Source: Rhodospirillaceae bacterium
Lineage (GTDB): Bacteria > Pseudomonadota > Alphaproteobacteria > Dongiales > Dongiaceae
Assembly: GCA_016712715.1 (NCBI GenBank)
Contig: JADJQM010000001.1
Span: 1,073,001-1,137,000, forward strand
DNA: 64,000 nucleotides
Reading direction: 5' to 3'
In this document: one piece after another, positions 39,128 to 49,514 of the stretch
Layout: every line of letters begins with the position of its first letter
Numbering within the stretch: the stretch's first letter is position 1
Translations under genes and position numbers: made by a program
The notes under the pieces: generated by a model
The model's database searches: none
Told to the model about the DNA's origin: nothing
Seen by the model: only the letters and a program-made list of their open reading frames with translations

Positions 39128-40345
39128 CTATTTGCGCATGATCAGCCCATCCTGCCAGACATACCAGATATAGTTGCTTTCCCGGAGGTCGCCCTTCTCG
39201 TCCCAGCTGATCTCGCCGAGGATGGTCTTGACGCTGTTCTGGCGGAGATAGTTCGCAATGGCCTTGGCGTCGGTGCCCTTGGTGGCCTCCGCGCCGGCGG
39301 CAAAGACCCGGACTGCAGCATAGGCATTGAGGGTGTAGTTGGTGGGTTCGATACCCTGCGCCCGAAAGCGCGCGACCACCTCGGCCGCTTCCGGCCGCTC
39401 GACGGCTGGGGCGAAATCACTGAAGCGTACGCCGTTCCCCTTGCTCTGCGAGAAGGACCAGAACTCCGGGTTGTTGAGGACGTCGGGGCCGACCAGTTCG
39501 ATATCCAGCTTCGCCACCCGCAAGGCCCAGGCGATACGACCGATGTCATCATGATAGGCCGCCACATAGAGAACGCGGGTCCCCGACTTCTTCAATGCCT
39601 CGACCAGCGTGGCATAGCTCGTCTGGCCTTGCGTAAACTGGCCGTCGATCACTGGCCGAATGCCCTTCTCCTTCAGTTTCGCCAGCAGGCGCGCCGCAAT
39701 GCCCTTGCCGTAGAGGCTGTTGTCACTGACGACGGCAATGGGCTGGCCGGCATGAGACGTTGCCAGCCACTCACCGGCGAAATCACCCTGCATGTCATCG
39801 CGTCCGACCACGCGCAGCAAGGTCGTGACCTTGTCCTGCACTGCCGTGTCGGTCAGCAATGAGTTGGTCGAGGATGGCGTGATCTGGAGGACGTCGGCAC
39901 GCGCATAAATCTTGCCGCCGCGGATAGAGGAGCCCGAGCAGAAATGACCGTCGACGAAAACCACGCCACGACTGACCAGCTCCCTGGCGGCGGCGTCAGC
40001 ATCCTCGATCCCGCAACGGTCATCGGCCACTTCCAGGACCACCTCTCGCCCAAGCACGCCACCCGCGGCATTGATATCGGCAACCGCCAGTTCCGCCCCA
40101 CGCCGCATATCGATGCCATAAGCTTCGAAGTCGCCGGTCATCGGGCCGGCGACACCGATATGGATTGTGCCGGCTTCCTCGGCCGCCGCCTGGGCCGCTG
40201 CCACCTCGGTGGCGAAACGCGCGGCCGCGGCCTCCTTCTCGGCCTGAGTGGGACCGCTTGGGCCGCCGGCACATGACGTCAGCAGCAGCGCCATCAGAAG
40301 CTGAGCGGCGATCAGGCGGCTGTCTATCACGATACGCGACCTCAT
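39128..40345 (-). CDS. Branched-chain amino acid ABC transporter binding lipoprotein
   Basis: 405-residue periplasmic-binding protein (type I fold, Leu/Ile/Val family) anchored as a lipoprotein: signal MRSRIVIDSRLIAAQLLMALLLTSC with lipobox LTSC. A 30-residue Ala/Glu-rich linker follows, then IHIGVAGPMTGDFEAYGIDM. It is a paralogue of the soluble binding protein at 40506, with shared GHFCSGSS and the C-terminal YIWYVWQDG. ATG 40345 is preceded by GGGGAATATC. It lies downstream of a terminator and so is probably transcribed separately or by read-through. Confidence 0.86.
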   Translation of the reverse strand: MRSRIVIDSRLIAAQLLMALLLTSCAGGPSGPTQAEKEAAAARFATEVAAAQAAAEEAGTIHIGVAGPMTGDFEAYGIDMRRGAELAVADINAAGGVLGREVVLEVADDRCGIEDADAAARELVSRGVVFVDGHFCSGSSIRGGKIYARADVLQITPSSTNSLLTDTAVQDKVTTLLRVVGRDDMQGDFAGEWLATSHAGQPIAVVSDNSLYGKGIAARLLAKLKEKGIRPVIDGQFTQGQTSYATLVEALKKSGTRVLYVAAYHDDIGRIAWALRVAKLDIELVGPDVLNNPEFWSFSQSKGNGVRFSDFAPAVERPEAAEVVARFRAQGIEPTNYTLNAYAAVRVFAAGAEATKGTDAKAIANYLRQNSVKTILGEISWDEKGDLRESNYIWYVWQDGLIMRK

Positions 40346-40445
40346 TGATATTCCCCGGATTGAAACGCCCTGGGCGCCTACGATTACTGAGCGCAGTCGC
40401 GCCGCGCAAGCCCCCAACACCATCTGCAGGCGCAGCGATCGCAGA

Positions 40446-40480
40446 AACAAAAAAGCCCGGGCCGAGGGCCCGGGCTTCTT
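40446..40480 (-). terminator. Rho-independent terminator of livK-like gene
   Basis: AAGCCCGGGCC and GGCCCGGGCTT form an 11-bp stem with a 3-nt loop (40453-40477), followed on the minus strand by TTTTGTTT. It starts 29 bp after the stop of the binding-protein gene. Confidence 0.9.
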
Positions 40481-40505
40481 CCCTTGGTTCCGAAGAACCG
40501 AAGGC

Positions 40506-41642
40506 TTAGTTCAACGGTTCCTGGATGGCCTTGCCATCGTGCCAGACATACCAGGCGTAGTTGACCTTGGTCAGGTCGCCCTTGGCATCGAAGGTCAGGT
40601 CGCCGATCGCGGTCGGGATCGGAGCAGCGCGCAGCGCTGCCGCAACCTTGGCACCATCGGTGTCGCCAGCCGCCGTCACCGCCGCAGCCCAAGCCTGGAT
40701 CGCGGCATAGCTGTTCAGCGTGTAGCCTTCCGGTTCGTAATTGTCGGCGCGGAACGCCGCAACCACGTCCTTGGCGGAGTCGAGATTGACCGCCGAGGCG
40801 CCGTCGCTGTAGCGCAGGCCTTCGCCGGCCGGACCCGAGATCGACCAGAACTCAGCGGTGTTGAGCGCGTCAGCCGAGATCACAGCGGCTTCGAGGCCCT
40901 GTTCACGCGCCTGGCGGACGATCAAGCCCACGTCGTTATGGTAGCCACCGATATAGACGGCGTCGATCTTGGCGTCCTTCAGCTTGCTGATGAGCGCCGA
41001 GAAGTCTTTTTCCTTGGCGGTGTAGGTATCGCGGAGCGCGATCTTGCCACCGGCCGCTTCAAAGTTCTTCGCGGTTTCATTGGCGAGACCCTGACCATAA
41101 GCCGACTTGTCGTCGAGAATGGCGACGTTCTTGCCGGGATAGGTCTTGGCCAGCCACGGACCTGCGAACACGCCCTGGGCGTCGTCGCGGCCGCAGGTGC
41201 GGAACACGGTGTTGACGCCCTTGGCAGCCATGTCTTCGGTGAAGGCCGGGTTGGTCGAAGCCGGGGTGATCTGCACGATGCCTTCTTCAGCATAGACAGC
41301 CGAGGCCGGGATCGAGGAGCCCGAGCAGAAGTGACCGGCGACGAAGGTGACACCCTTCTTCACCAGGTCGTTAGCGACCTGCACGGCCTGCTTCGGATCG
41401 CACTGGTCATCACCGATCTCCAGCTTCAGCTGGTTGCCGAGAACGCCGCCCTTGGCATTGATGTCGGCAACCGCCTTTTCCGCACCGCGCTTCAGCTGTT
41501 CGCCGAAAGCGGCCAGTTCACCGGTCATCGGACCGGCAACCGCGATGGTGATGTCGTCCGCCTTGGCAACCGAAACGGTGCCAAACGCGCCAATAGCCAG
41601 AACGGCGGCCAGCGCCGTCGAGCCAATCAAATTCTTAAGCAT
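40506..41642 (-). CDS. livK: Branched-chain amino acid ABC transporter, periplasmic binding protein
   Basis: 378-residue soluble substrate-binding protein for the LIV transporter encoded next to it. Sec signal peptide ends about VSVAKADD. The mature part starts ITIAVAGPMTGELAAFGEQ and has NAKGGVLGNQLKLEIGDDQC, AGHFCSGSSIPAS and QITPASTNPAFTE, all typical. A conserved pair of cysteines (GDDQC, HFC) may form a disulfide. Strong expression is likely given its own terminator; the exact amino acid preference is unknown. Confidence 0.92.
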   Translation of the reverse strand: MLKNLIGSTALAAVLAIGAFGTVSVAKADDITIAVAGPMTGELAAFGEQLKRGAEKAVADINAKGGVLGNQLKLEIGDDQCDPKQAVQVANDLVKKGVTFVAGHFCSGSSIPASAVYAEEGIVQITPASTNPAFTEDMAAKGVNTVFRTCGRDDAQGVFAGPWLAKTYPGKNVAILDDKSAYGQGLANETAKNFEAAGGKIALRDTYTAKEKDFSALISKLKDAKIDAVYIGGYHNDVGLIVRQAREQGLEAAVISADALNTAEFWSISGPAGEGLRYSDGASAVNLDSAKDVVAAFRADNYEPEGYTLNSYAAIQAWAAAVTAAGDTDGAKVAAALRAAPIPTAIGDLTFDAKGDLTKVNYAWYVWHDGKAIQEPLN

Positions 41643-41754
41643 AGATCCCTCGCATAAAGCCTGAGTTTCACTTACCCCTGCGATCTTCCGCCGTCAGGTT
41701 AAGCTGGCGGCATCTTCTCGCCTAACGGCAGCCGGGTCAATCCTAACCGACTGC

Positions 41755-41780
41755 AAAACTCCGTGATCCGGCGGATCACG
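41755..41780 (-). terminator. Terminator at end of livHMGF operon
   Basis: CGTGATCC-GCC-GGATCACG hairpin (8-bp perfect stem, 41762-41780), followed on the minus strand by GGAGTTTTGC. It is placed 14 bp after the stop of the last gene (41794). Confidence 0.6.
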
Positions 41781-41793
41781 CCGTTTGTCATAC

Positions 41794-42123
41794 TTAACCT
41801 TGGGTTGTGGCCTTCTCGCGCCAGGTAAACACACCGGTGCGTTCATAAATCCAGGGATATTGAGCGACCATCTTGCGCGCCTGGGTCAGCCGGTAGGCAA
41901 CCAGGGCGATGCCGATGATCACGATCGTATCCAGCAGAATCTCCAGCACATCAAAGGCCGGCTGCTTGAACAAGACCGCGGCAAAATAGCGGTTCGCGAT
42001 CACCAGCAGGATTCCATAGGGAACGTTCTGCCACATGGGCCGCCATGTCTCGCCGATGGCCTGTCCCATGAGAAAGGCGGTGCCGCCGAAAATGCAGACG
42101 GTGAGGAACAGGAAAACCCACAT
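41794..42123 (-). CDS. Small membrane protein of LIV operon (DUF6867-like)
   Basis: 109 residues with about three membrane helices (MWVFLFLTVCIFGGTAFLMG..., FDVLEILLDTIVIIGIALVAY) and a cytoplasmic tail ending EKATTQG. I recall a family (DUF6867) tied to LIV transporters in alphaproteobacteria, but the number is from memory and unverified. It follows livF by 13 bp. GGAG precedes ATG 42123; the upstream in-frame extension overlaps livF and is not credible. It may stabilise or regulate the transporter; the function is unknown. Confidence 0.7.
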   Translation of the reverse strand: MWVFLFLTVCIFGGTAFLMGQAIGETWRPMWQNVPYGILLVIANRYFAAVLFKQPAFDVLEILLDTIVIIGIALVAYRLTQARKMVAQYPWIYERTGVFTWREKATTQG

Positions 42124-42136
42124 ATCAATCTCCAGC

Positions 42137-42847
<711 letters not shown>

Positions 42848-42855
42848 CGCCAATT

Positions 42856-43686
42856 CTATTCCTTCTCGTCTTCACCGAGATAGGCGCGAATGACGGCCGG
42901 GTCGTTGCGCACGTCGAGCGGCGACCCGTCTGAAATTTTGCTGCCGTAATCCAGCACGACAATATGGTCGGAAATCCCCATGACAACGCTCATATCGTGT
43001 TCGATCAGGAGCAGGCCGATGCCGAACTCGTCGCGGATCGAGAGCAGCAGGGCATTGAGCTCGGCCGATTCCTTCGGATTGAGGCCAGCGGCCGGTTCGT
43101 CGAGGCAGAGGAGGACCGGCTCGGTGCACATGGCGCGGGCGATCTCAAGCCGCCGCTGGTCGCCATAGGGAAGGCTGCCGGCGGGTTCGTCGGCCACGGC
43201 CGTGAGCTTCACGCGCTCAAGCCACTCGATGGCAAGGTCGCGCGCCGCCGCTTCCGCGCGCCGGAAGGACGGCAGGCCGAGAAGGCCCAGCACGGTCCAA
43301 CCCGAGGCGTGCATCAGCTTGTTATGCTGCGCCACCATCAGATTTTCGAGCACCGACATGCCGGGGAAGAGGCGGATGTTCTGGAAAGTACGGGCGACCT
43401 TGGCTTTCTGCCCGATGCGAAAACCGTCCATCCGTTCCAGCAGGAAGGGTTCACCATGCGCATTGCGCAGCGCGATGCGGCCGACGGTCGGCTTGTAGAA
43501 GCCGGTGATGCAGTTGAACACGGTGGTCTTGCCGGCACCATTGGGGCCGATGACACCGGTGATCTCGCGCGACCTCGCCGAGAAGCTGACGTCGTTGATC
43601 GCGACGAGGCCGCCAAAGCGCATGGTCAGCCGCTCCACCTCCAGCAAGGTGTTGTCGGCAAGATGGGTCGTGGCCGCCGCGGTCAT
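42856..43686 (-). CDS. livG: Branched-chain amino acid ABC transporter ATP-binding protein LivG
   Basis: 276-residue ABC ATPase. Walker A GPNGAGKTTVFNCITGFYKP, LPYGDQRRLEIARAM in place of a strict LSGGQ (normal for LivG), Walker B VLLCLDEPAAGLNP and LLLIEHDMSVVMGI are present. It starts with ATG 43686, which should overlap the livM stop as ATGA. It is 8 bp before livF. Confidence 0.95.
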   Translation of the reverse strand: MTAAATTHLADNTLLEVERLTMRFGGLVAINDVSFSARSREITGVIGPNGAGKTTVFNCITGFYKPTVGRIALRNAHGEPFLLERMDGFRIGQKAKVARTFQNIRLFPGMSVLENLMVAQHNKLMHASGWTVLGLLGLPSFRRAEAAARDLAIEWLERVKLTAVADEPAGSLPYGDQRRLEIARAMCTEPVLLCLDEPAAGLNPKESAELNALLLSIRDEFGIGLLLIEHDMSVVMGISDHIVVLDYGSKISDGSPLDVRNDPAVIRAYLGEDEKE

Positions 43687-45268
43687 TGCGCCGCTCCCGG
43701 CGTCGAGGCCAACTCTTTTTCTTGCGATCCTTGTAGAGGATGGTGGGCACGCGATAGGAGAGCAGGCCCTTGGGCCGCAGCAGCATGATGAGAACCATGA
43801 CGCCGCCAAAGACCAGCATGCGATAGAGCGACAGTTCGCGCAGCACCTCGGGTAGGCCGATGAGCAGAATAGCCGCCAGGGCGACACCGACCTGGCTGCC
43901 CATGCCGCCGAGCACGACGATCGCCAGGATGATCGCGGATTCGAGGAAGTTGAAGCGCTCCGGGCTGATGAAGCCCTGGCGGGTGGCGAAGAACGAGCCG
44001 GCGAAGCCGCCGAACATGGCGCCGATCGCGAAGGCGGTCAGCTTGGTGTTGGTGGGATTGATGCCGAGGGCGCGACACGCGGTCTCGTCCTCACGCAAGG
44101 CTTCCCAGGCACGGCCGATCGGCATCTTGCGCAAGCGAATGGTGACGAAGTTGGTGATGAGCGCCAGGCCGATAATGACGTAGTAGAGGAACACGACGCG
44201 CTGGGTGGTGCTGAACTCCAGTCCGAACAGCGTATGAAAGGCCAGCGTACCCTCGGCCGGATTGCGTTCGAAGGGAATGCCGAAGAAGTCGATCTTGGCG
44301 ATGTTGCCGATGCCGTTGGGGCCGCCGGTAAAGGCTTGCCAGTTGACCAGGACGAGACGGATGATCTCGCCGAAGCCAAGGGTCACGATGGCGAGGTAGT
44401 CACCGCGCAGGCGCAGCACCGGAAAACCGAGCACAAGGCCGAAGGTCGCCGCCATGGCGCCGGCCAGGGGCAAGCTCTCCCAGAAATTGAGGCCAAGCGT
44501 GGTCGAGAGCTTGCCATAGGTATAGGCACCGACCGCGTAGAAGGCGACGTAGCCGAGGTCCAGCAGGCCGGCAAGACCGACCACGATGTTGAGGCCCCAG
44601 CCCAGCATGACATAGGTCATCACCAGCACCAGACTGTCGACCAGCTGACGGTCACCCCATGGCGTCATCGGAATGACCAAAGCGAGGATGATGAGGATCG
44701 GGCCAAGAACGCCCGAAATGTTGCGGGCAAAGCTGGCCTGGCGCGCCTCCGCGGCTTCACGCACCTCGATCGTCTGGCCACCCACCGTCTTGCGGCGACG
44801 GGTCCGCACCGACGACGCAAAGATGAACAAGGCGCCGAGGCCGAAGATGACGTTCACCATCGGCTGTTCGAAGGGCAGGATGTCCGGCTGCAAGGGATCC
44901 GGGGTTACGAACAGCGTTTCATAGATCGGCAGTTCAAGGACACCGATTACACCGGCGCCGAACAGATAGAGACAGGCGAGTCCACCCAGGATGAGGGCCG
45001 GCAAGGTCCGGTCGAACCGCGTGAGGGTGAGCAGGAAGCGGCCGGCCGACATCAGGACCACTGCCCAGGCGACGTCGGCATAGCGCGTGACGTAGCTCAT
45101 CTGCTTGCCCTGCAGCACCTCGGTCTGGTAGCCGACCATCAGGAAGCCCAGCAGGAACACAAGGACAGCGGTGAAGAGCGCTTCCTTGAGAGATTCGACA
45201 TACGGGTTGGGTTCGGCTGGCCCTGCATCGGCGGCGCGGACGTTACGGCCTTGCGTCATATCAGTCAT
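43683..45268 (-). CDS. livM: Branched-chain amino acid ABC transporter permease LivM, frameshift near 3' end
   Basis: Polytopic permease, about 528 residues. The N-terminal extension has several membrane helices (to about residue 155); the core then has ALVIPMTPWGDRQLVDSLVLVMTYVMLGWGLNIVVG and LGFGEIIRLVLVNWQAFTGGPNGI, typical of LivM. The uninterrupted frame reads on past 43683 for 78 codons of nonsense antiparallel in register to livG. One more A in the run at 43716-43720 (read as T on plus) restores a natural end, RKK-x-LASTPGAAQ, with stop TGA overlapping the livG ATG. A missing homopolymer base is therefore likely. Confidence 0.9.
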
Positions 45269-45273
45269 GGCGG

Positions 45274-46236
45274 TCAGACCTTTTCCACTTCAGGCCGCCC
45301 CAGCAGACCCGTGGGCCGGAAGATCAGCACAAGAATCAGAACCCCAAACGCCGCCACATCCTTGTATTCGGCCGAGAAATAATTGGACCAGAGAGCCTCG
45401 ATGAGGCCGATGAGAATGCCGCCCAGCATGGCGCCGGGCAGCGACCCGATGCCACCCAGGACCGCCGCCGTGAAGGCTTTGATGCCGGCGATGAAGCCCA
45501 TGTAGAAATCGTTGTTGCCCCAATAGAGCGTCACCATCATGCCGGCCACGGCGGCGAGGCCGGCGCCCATCACGAAGGTGAGCGAGATGGTGCGGTCGAC
45601 ATTGACGCCCAGCAGTGAGGCCATCTTCATGTCCTGCTCGCAGGCCCGCTGCGCGCGCCCCAGCGTGGTGCGCGAGATCATCAGCGCAAACCCCGCCATC
45701 AAGGCGACGGTGATCAGGAAGATGATGATCTGCATGTAGCCGAGCTGGACCACGAAGGTGCCGTCGGACCGGCTCATCAGCTTGAAACCACCCTGGATGA
45801 CAGGTTCGACCGGCTTGGGGCGCGGACCTTGCAGGAGCTGCACATAGTTCTGCAGCACGATCGACATGCCGATGGCGGAGATGAGGGGAGCAAGGCGCGG
45901 CGCACCGCGCAAGGGTCGATAGGCGATCCGTTCGACCGTCCATCCATAAGCCGCGGTGAGGACGATGGCCACCACCAGCATGATCAGCAATTGCAGCGGT
46001 ACCCAGGAGATGCCCAAAGTGCCGCACAGCAGCAGCACGATCATCGCCTGGAAGGCGCCGATCATATAGACGTCGCCATGGGCAAAGTTGACCATGCCGA
46101 TGATGCCGTAAACCATCGTGTAACCGATGGCGATCAGGCCGTAGATGGAACCAAGTGTCAGCCCGTTGATCAGCTGCTGCACGAAGGGTGGGAATTTCTC
46201 ATCCAGCAGCGGCGATAAAGATAGAAACCATTCCAT
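45274..46236 (-). CDS. livH: Branched-chain amino acid ABC transporter permease LivH
   Basis: 320-residue permease with about eight membrane helices. FVQQLINGLTLGSIYGLIAIGYTMVYGIIGMVNFAHGD is canonical, as are AYRPLRGAPRLAPLISAIGMSI and AFTAAVLGGIGSLPGAMLGG. First gene of livH-livM-livG-livF-DUF; livM follows after 5 bp. Confidence 0.95.
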   Translation of the reverse strand: MEWFLSLSPLLDEKFPPFVQQLINGLTLGSIYGLIAIGYTMVYGIIGMVNFAHGDVYMIGAFQAMIVLLLCGTLGISWVPLQLLIMLVVAIVLTAAYGWTVERIAYRPLRGAPRLAPLISAIGMSIVLQNYVQLLQGPRPKPVEPVIQGGFKLMSRSDGTFVVQLGYMQIIIFLITVALMAGFALMISRTTLGRAQRACEQDMKMASLLGVNVDRTISLTFVMGAGLAAVAGMMVTLYWGNNDFYMGFIAGIKAFTAAVLGGIGSLPGAMLGGILIGLIEALWSNYFSAEYKDVAAFGVLILVLIFRPTGLLGRPEVEKV

Positions 46237-46486
46237 CTCTGGCGTTATCCCCTTCTCCCATGGCCTTGCACCGGTGATGCGTCGGCCAATCCCAAGAGCC
46301 GCAGAGCGCCGCGATCGGAAGAGGAATGCTGCTGCCGCATGACGAGGAAGATCTTCCCTGCCATGGACGTCACATCAAACGAAAGGCCCCCATTCCGGCC
46401 GCTTCTCGCAGGCCGTTTCCGGCCTGTCGGCGTGCAGCTCGTCATTGCTGCGGAACCTATCGTGACAATTCCGGGCGGACAAGGTG

Positions 46487-46702
46487 TTATTTGCGTTCGC
46501 CTGCCGTTCCGTCAGCAACTGTGCCATTTCGCCGGGCCAGGACATATTTCAGCTTGCGGATCGCCGCCTGGGCGAGCTGGCCCTGGGACATGCTGGCCGG
46601 CGCCACCATCGAGACCTCGGTCAGCGAGACGGGATCCATGATCGAAACCTTGACGTAGGACCCGACCTGGTGAAACTCGATGAGGTAGTCTTCGTCCGAC
46701 AA
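46487..46702 (-). CDS. Small conserved protein, TTG start
   Basis: 71-residue cytoplasmic protein: SDEDYLIEFHQVGSYVKVSI..., a short beta-rich domain, then a helix AQAAIRKLKYVLARR. I believe small homologues are common in alphaproteobacteria, from memory only; function unknown. The frame is open upstream, but the TTG at 46702 follows AGGAG at ideal spacing and begins the conserved-looking part. It lies between livH and the divergent gcdH. Confidence 0.62.
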   Translation of the reverse strand: MSDEDYLIEFHQVGSYVKVSIMDPVSLTEVSMVAPASMSQGQLAQAAIRKLKYVLARRNGTVADGTAGERK

Positions 46703-46870
46703 TACCGCTCCTGATAGCAAGGGACGCCTGCATGGCTCACATGCGCCCGCAAGATAGCTGGGCGGGTGGGACATGTGTGGCCTGCGCCGCGCTGCCTGTC
46801 GCGCCGCCAGTCCACATGATATAGCATCCGCTGCCAACGCCTATAATCTTGTCAAAAGCCGGAGTACCAC

Positions 46871-48070
46871 ATGAGTTCCGCCCGCACCGCCGCCAAGCCC
46901 GAATTCCAATGGGATGATCCCCTCTTCCTCGACGCCCAGTTGAGCGAAGAAGAGCGGCTGGTCCGCGATACCGCCCGCGCCTATGCGCAGGACAAGCTGA
47001 TGCCGCGCATTGTCCAGGCCAACCGGCACGAGCGCTTCGACCGCGAGATCATGAACGAGTTGGGCGAGCTTGGACTGCTGGGCTCGACCATCGACGGCTA
47101 TGGTTGCGCCGGCACCAACTATGTCGCCTACGGCCTCGTCGCCCGGGAAGTGGAACGGGTCGATTCCGGCTACCGTTCGGCCATGTCCGTGCAGTCCAGC
47201 CTGGTGATGCACCCGATCAATGCCTATGGCACGGAAGAGCAGCGCCAGAAATTCCTGCCCAAGCTCGCGACCGGCGAACTGGTCGGCTGCTTCGGCCTCA
47301 CCGAACCCGATCATGGGTCGGATCCGGGCAGCATGGTGACGCGTGCCAAGAAGGTCGATGGCGGCTACAGCGTCACCGGCGCCAAGATGTGGATCACCAA
47401 CTCGCCGATCGCCGATATCGCCGTGGTCTGGGCGAAGACCGATGACAATATCATCCGCGGCTTCATCCTGGAGCGCGGCATGAAGGGTTTCTCGACCCCA
47501 AAGATCGAGGGCAAGTTCAGCTTGCGCGCCTCGGTTACCGGCGAGATCGTCATGGAAAATGTGTTCGTGCCGGACGAGAACCTGCTGCCCAATGCCAAGG
47601 GCCTGGGCGGCCCCTTCGGCTGCCTCAACAATGCGCGCTATGGCATCGCCTGGGGTGCGCTTGGTGCCGCCGAGTTCTGCTGGCACGCAGCACGGCAATA
47701 CACGATGGACCGCAAGCAGTTCGGCCGGCCGCTGGCCGCGAACCAGCTCATCCAGAAGAAGCTTGCCGACATGCAGACCGAGATCACCCTGGGGCTGCAG
47801 GCTTGCCTGCAGGTTGGTCGCATGAAGGACGCCGACAACTGCCCGCCGGAAGCAATCTCGCTGATCAAGCGCAACTCCTGCGGCAAGTCGCTCGACATCG
47901 CCCGCATGGCGCGCGACATGCACGGTGGCAACGGTGTCTCCGACGAGTTCCACGTCATCCGCCACGTCATGAACCTGGAAGCCGTGAACACCTATGAAGG
48001 GACCCACGACGTCCACGCCCTGATCCTGGGCCGGGCCCAGACCGGGCTTCAGGCCTTTACCGGCGCATAG
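46871..48070 (+). CDS. gcdH: Glutaryl-CoA dehydrogenase
   Basis: FAD-dependent acyl-CoA dehydrogenase that oxidises and decarboxylates glutaryl-CoA to crotonyl-CoA in lysine/tryptophan degradation. 399 residues. SAMSVQSSLVMHPINAYG and CFGLTEPDHGSDP are GcdH-typical; the catalytic Glu lies in NTYEGTHDVHALILGRA. GCDH over other acyl-CoA dehydrogenases is supported by SGYRSAMSVQSSLVMHPI and length. It stands alone and is followed by a terminator. Confidence 0.93.
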   Translation: MSSARTAAKPEFQWDDPLFLDAQLSEEERLVRDTARAYAQDKLMPRIVQANRHERFDREIMNELGELGLLGSTIDGYGCAGTNYVAYGLVAREVERVDSGYRSAMSVQSSLVMHPINAYGTEEQRQKFLPKLATGELVGCFGLTEPDHGSDPGSMVTRAKKVDGGYSVTGAKMWITNSPIADIAVVWAKTDDNIIRGFILERGMKGFSTPKIEGKFSLRASVTGEIVMENVFVPDENLLPNAKGLGGPFGCLNNARYGIAWGALGAAEFCWHAARQYTMDRKQFGRPLAANQLIQKKLADMQTEITLGLQACLQVGRMKDADNCPPEAISLIKRNSCGKSLDIARMARDMHGGNGVSDEFHVIRHVMNLEAVNTYEGTHDVHALILGRAQTGLQAFTGA

Positions 48071-48092
48071 ATCAGCCAGAATCACCGTTTTA

Positions 48093-48123
48093 GGGGCGCG
48101 CATTGTCGCGCCCCTTCTTCTTT
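48093..48123 (+). terminator. Rho-independent terminator of gcdH
   Basis: GGGGCGCG-CATTGT-CGCGCCCC hairpin (8-bp stem, 48093-48114) followed by TTCTTCTTT, 23 bp after the gcdH stop. Confidence 0.85.
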
Positions 48124-48198
48124 GGCCGGTCGGCGATTGACAGGGCTCCACATGGTCGTTAGGCCCTAGCAGCACTTCTTTTGGCGAGGCATTTCGAC

Positions 48199-49198
48199 AT
48201 GTTTGAGACGGCACTTCCCGATCTGAACGGGAAATCGATCCTGGTGACGGGTGGGACGGGCTCGTTCGGCAAGGCGTTCATCAAGCGCGTGCTCAAGGAT
48301 TGGAAGCCGAAGCGCCTCATCATCTTCTCGCGCGACGAATTGAAGCAGTGGGAGATGCAGCAGGACCTCAGCCAGGAGAAGTATCCCTGCCTGCGCTATT
48401 TCATCGGCGATGTGCGCGACGGGCAGCGGCTCGAGATGGCGACGCGGGATGTCGACTACATCATTCATGCCGCCGCCTTGAAGCAGGTGCCGGCTGCTGA
48501 ATACAACCCGTTCGAATGCATCCACACCAATGTGATCGGCGCCGAGAACGTGGTGCAGGCGGCGATCAAGAACAAGGTGAAGCGGGTCGTGGCGCTTTCG
48601 ACCGACAAGGCCGCCAACCCGGTCAATCTCTACGGCGCCTCGAAGCTCGCCTCCGACAAGATCTTCATCGCCGCCAATGCGCTCTCCGGCGGCCATGACC
48701 CCATTTTCTCGGTCGTGCGCTACGGCAACGTCATCGGCTCGCGCGGCTCGATCGTGCCGGTGATCCAGGAACTGGTCGCCAAGGGCGCCAAATCGATTCC
48801 CATCACCGATGACCGCATGACCCGCTTCTGGATCACCCTCGACCAGGGTGTGGCTTTCGTGCTGTCCAGCATGGAGATCATGCGCGGCGGCGAGATCTTC
48901 GTCCCGAAGATTCCCTCGATGAAGGTGACCGAGCTTGCCAACTGCCTGGCGCCCGGCCTGCCCCACACCATCATCGGCATCCGCCCCGGCGAGAAGCTGC
49001 ACGAGGTGATGATCACCGAGGATGACAGCCGCTCCACGATTGAGCTCAAGGATCGCTGTGATCGAGCCGGTGTTCAGTTATTGGACCCGTCGTTCCTTTG
49101 CCCAGGATGGCGCCCCAAAGGTGGCAGAGGGCTTCCGCTTCGCCAGCGACATCAACACCCAATGGCTCGACGCCGCGTCCCTCAAGAAGATGATCTAG
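48199..49198 (+). CDS. pseB: UDP-N-acetylglucosamine 4,6-dehydratase (inverting, PseB), frameshift near 3' end
   Basis: First step of pseudaminic acid synthesis: NADP-dependent dehydration with C5 inversion of UDP-GlcNAc. Extended SDR. Cofactor motif VTGGTGSFGKAF, IHAAALKQVPAAEYNPFE, the catalytic LSTDKAANPVNLYGASKLASDK (SDR Tyr replaced by Lys-type usage as in PseB/FlaA1) and GIRPGEKLHEVMITEDD are present. The frame breaks after IELKDR near 49056; restoring two bases (CGCTATGTG for CGCTGTG) gives YVIEPVFSYWTR... and the natural end NTQWLDAASLKKMI at 49198. As written, the frame runs on to 49275 with unrelated residues. First gene of the cluster; ATG 48199. Confidence 0.88.
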
Positions 49199-49514
49199 CG
49201 GACCGGCCGCGCAAATTAGGCTGCGCTAAGGGGCCAATGCCAAGCCGACGGTCGCTCTCCTTAGACGTATCTTAAATAGAATAAACCCGTTTTAATAAAG
49301 ACGTCGTGTTCCGCAATTGCGATCTTCATCCGTCTCGCGGTAAATAGCCGCGCTGCATTCGGCCAAGAAGCATGCTGGAGTGATTGCCTTCTGCCAGGAT
49401 CGGCTCGGCTGCCATTCCCGATTCGGCGTCGAACATGCTAGCGGACTGGTTTGTTGGGTTGAACGTTTCATCGCTTGGTAGCGACTAAGGCCTGGAAAAC
49501 AAAGGGAATTGCTT
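49199..49514. other. 316-bp intergenic gap inside the nonulosonate cluster
   Basis: No gene is recognised. The first part has an AT-rich patch (CTTAAATAGAATAAACCCG, 49271-49289), unusual for this genome, that may hold a promoter for the downstream glycan genes. No matching -35/-10 pair, sigma54 site or hairpin could be fixed with confidence. Confidence 0.4.

Noticed and set aside
43451..43682. 78-codon C-terminal extension of LivM
   Set aside because: It runs out of frame through livG; best explained by a missing base in the 43716-43720 run.
46841..48214. 457-codon minus-strand frame opposite gcdH
   Set aside because: Antisense shadow of a clear acyl-CoA dehydrogenase; no motif.
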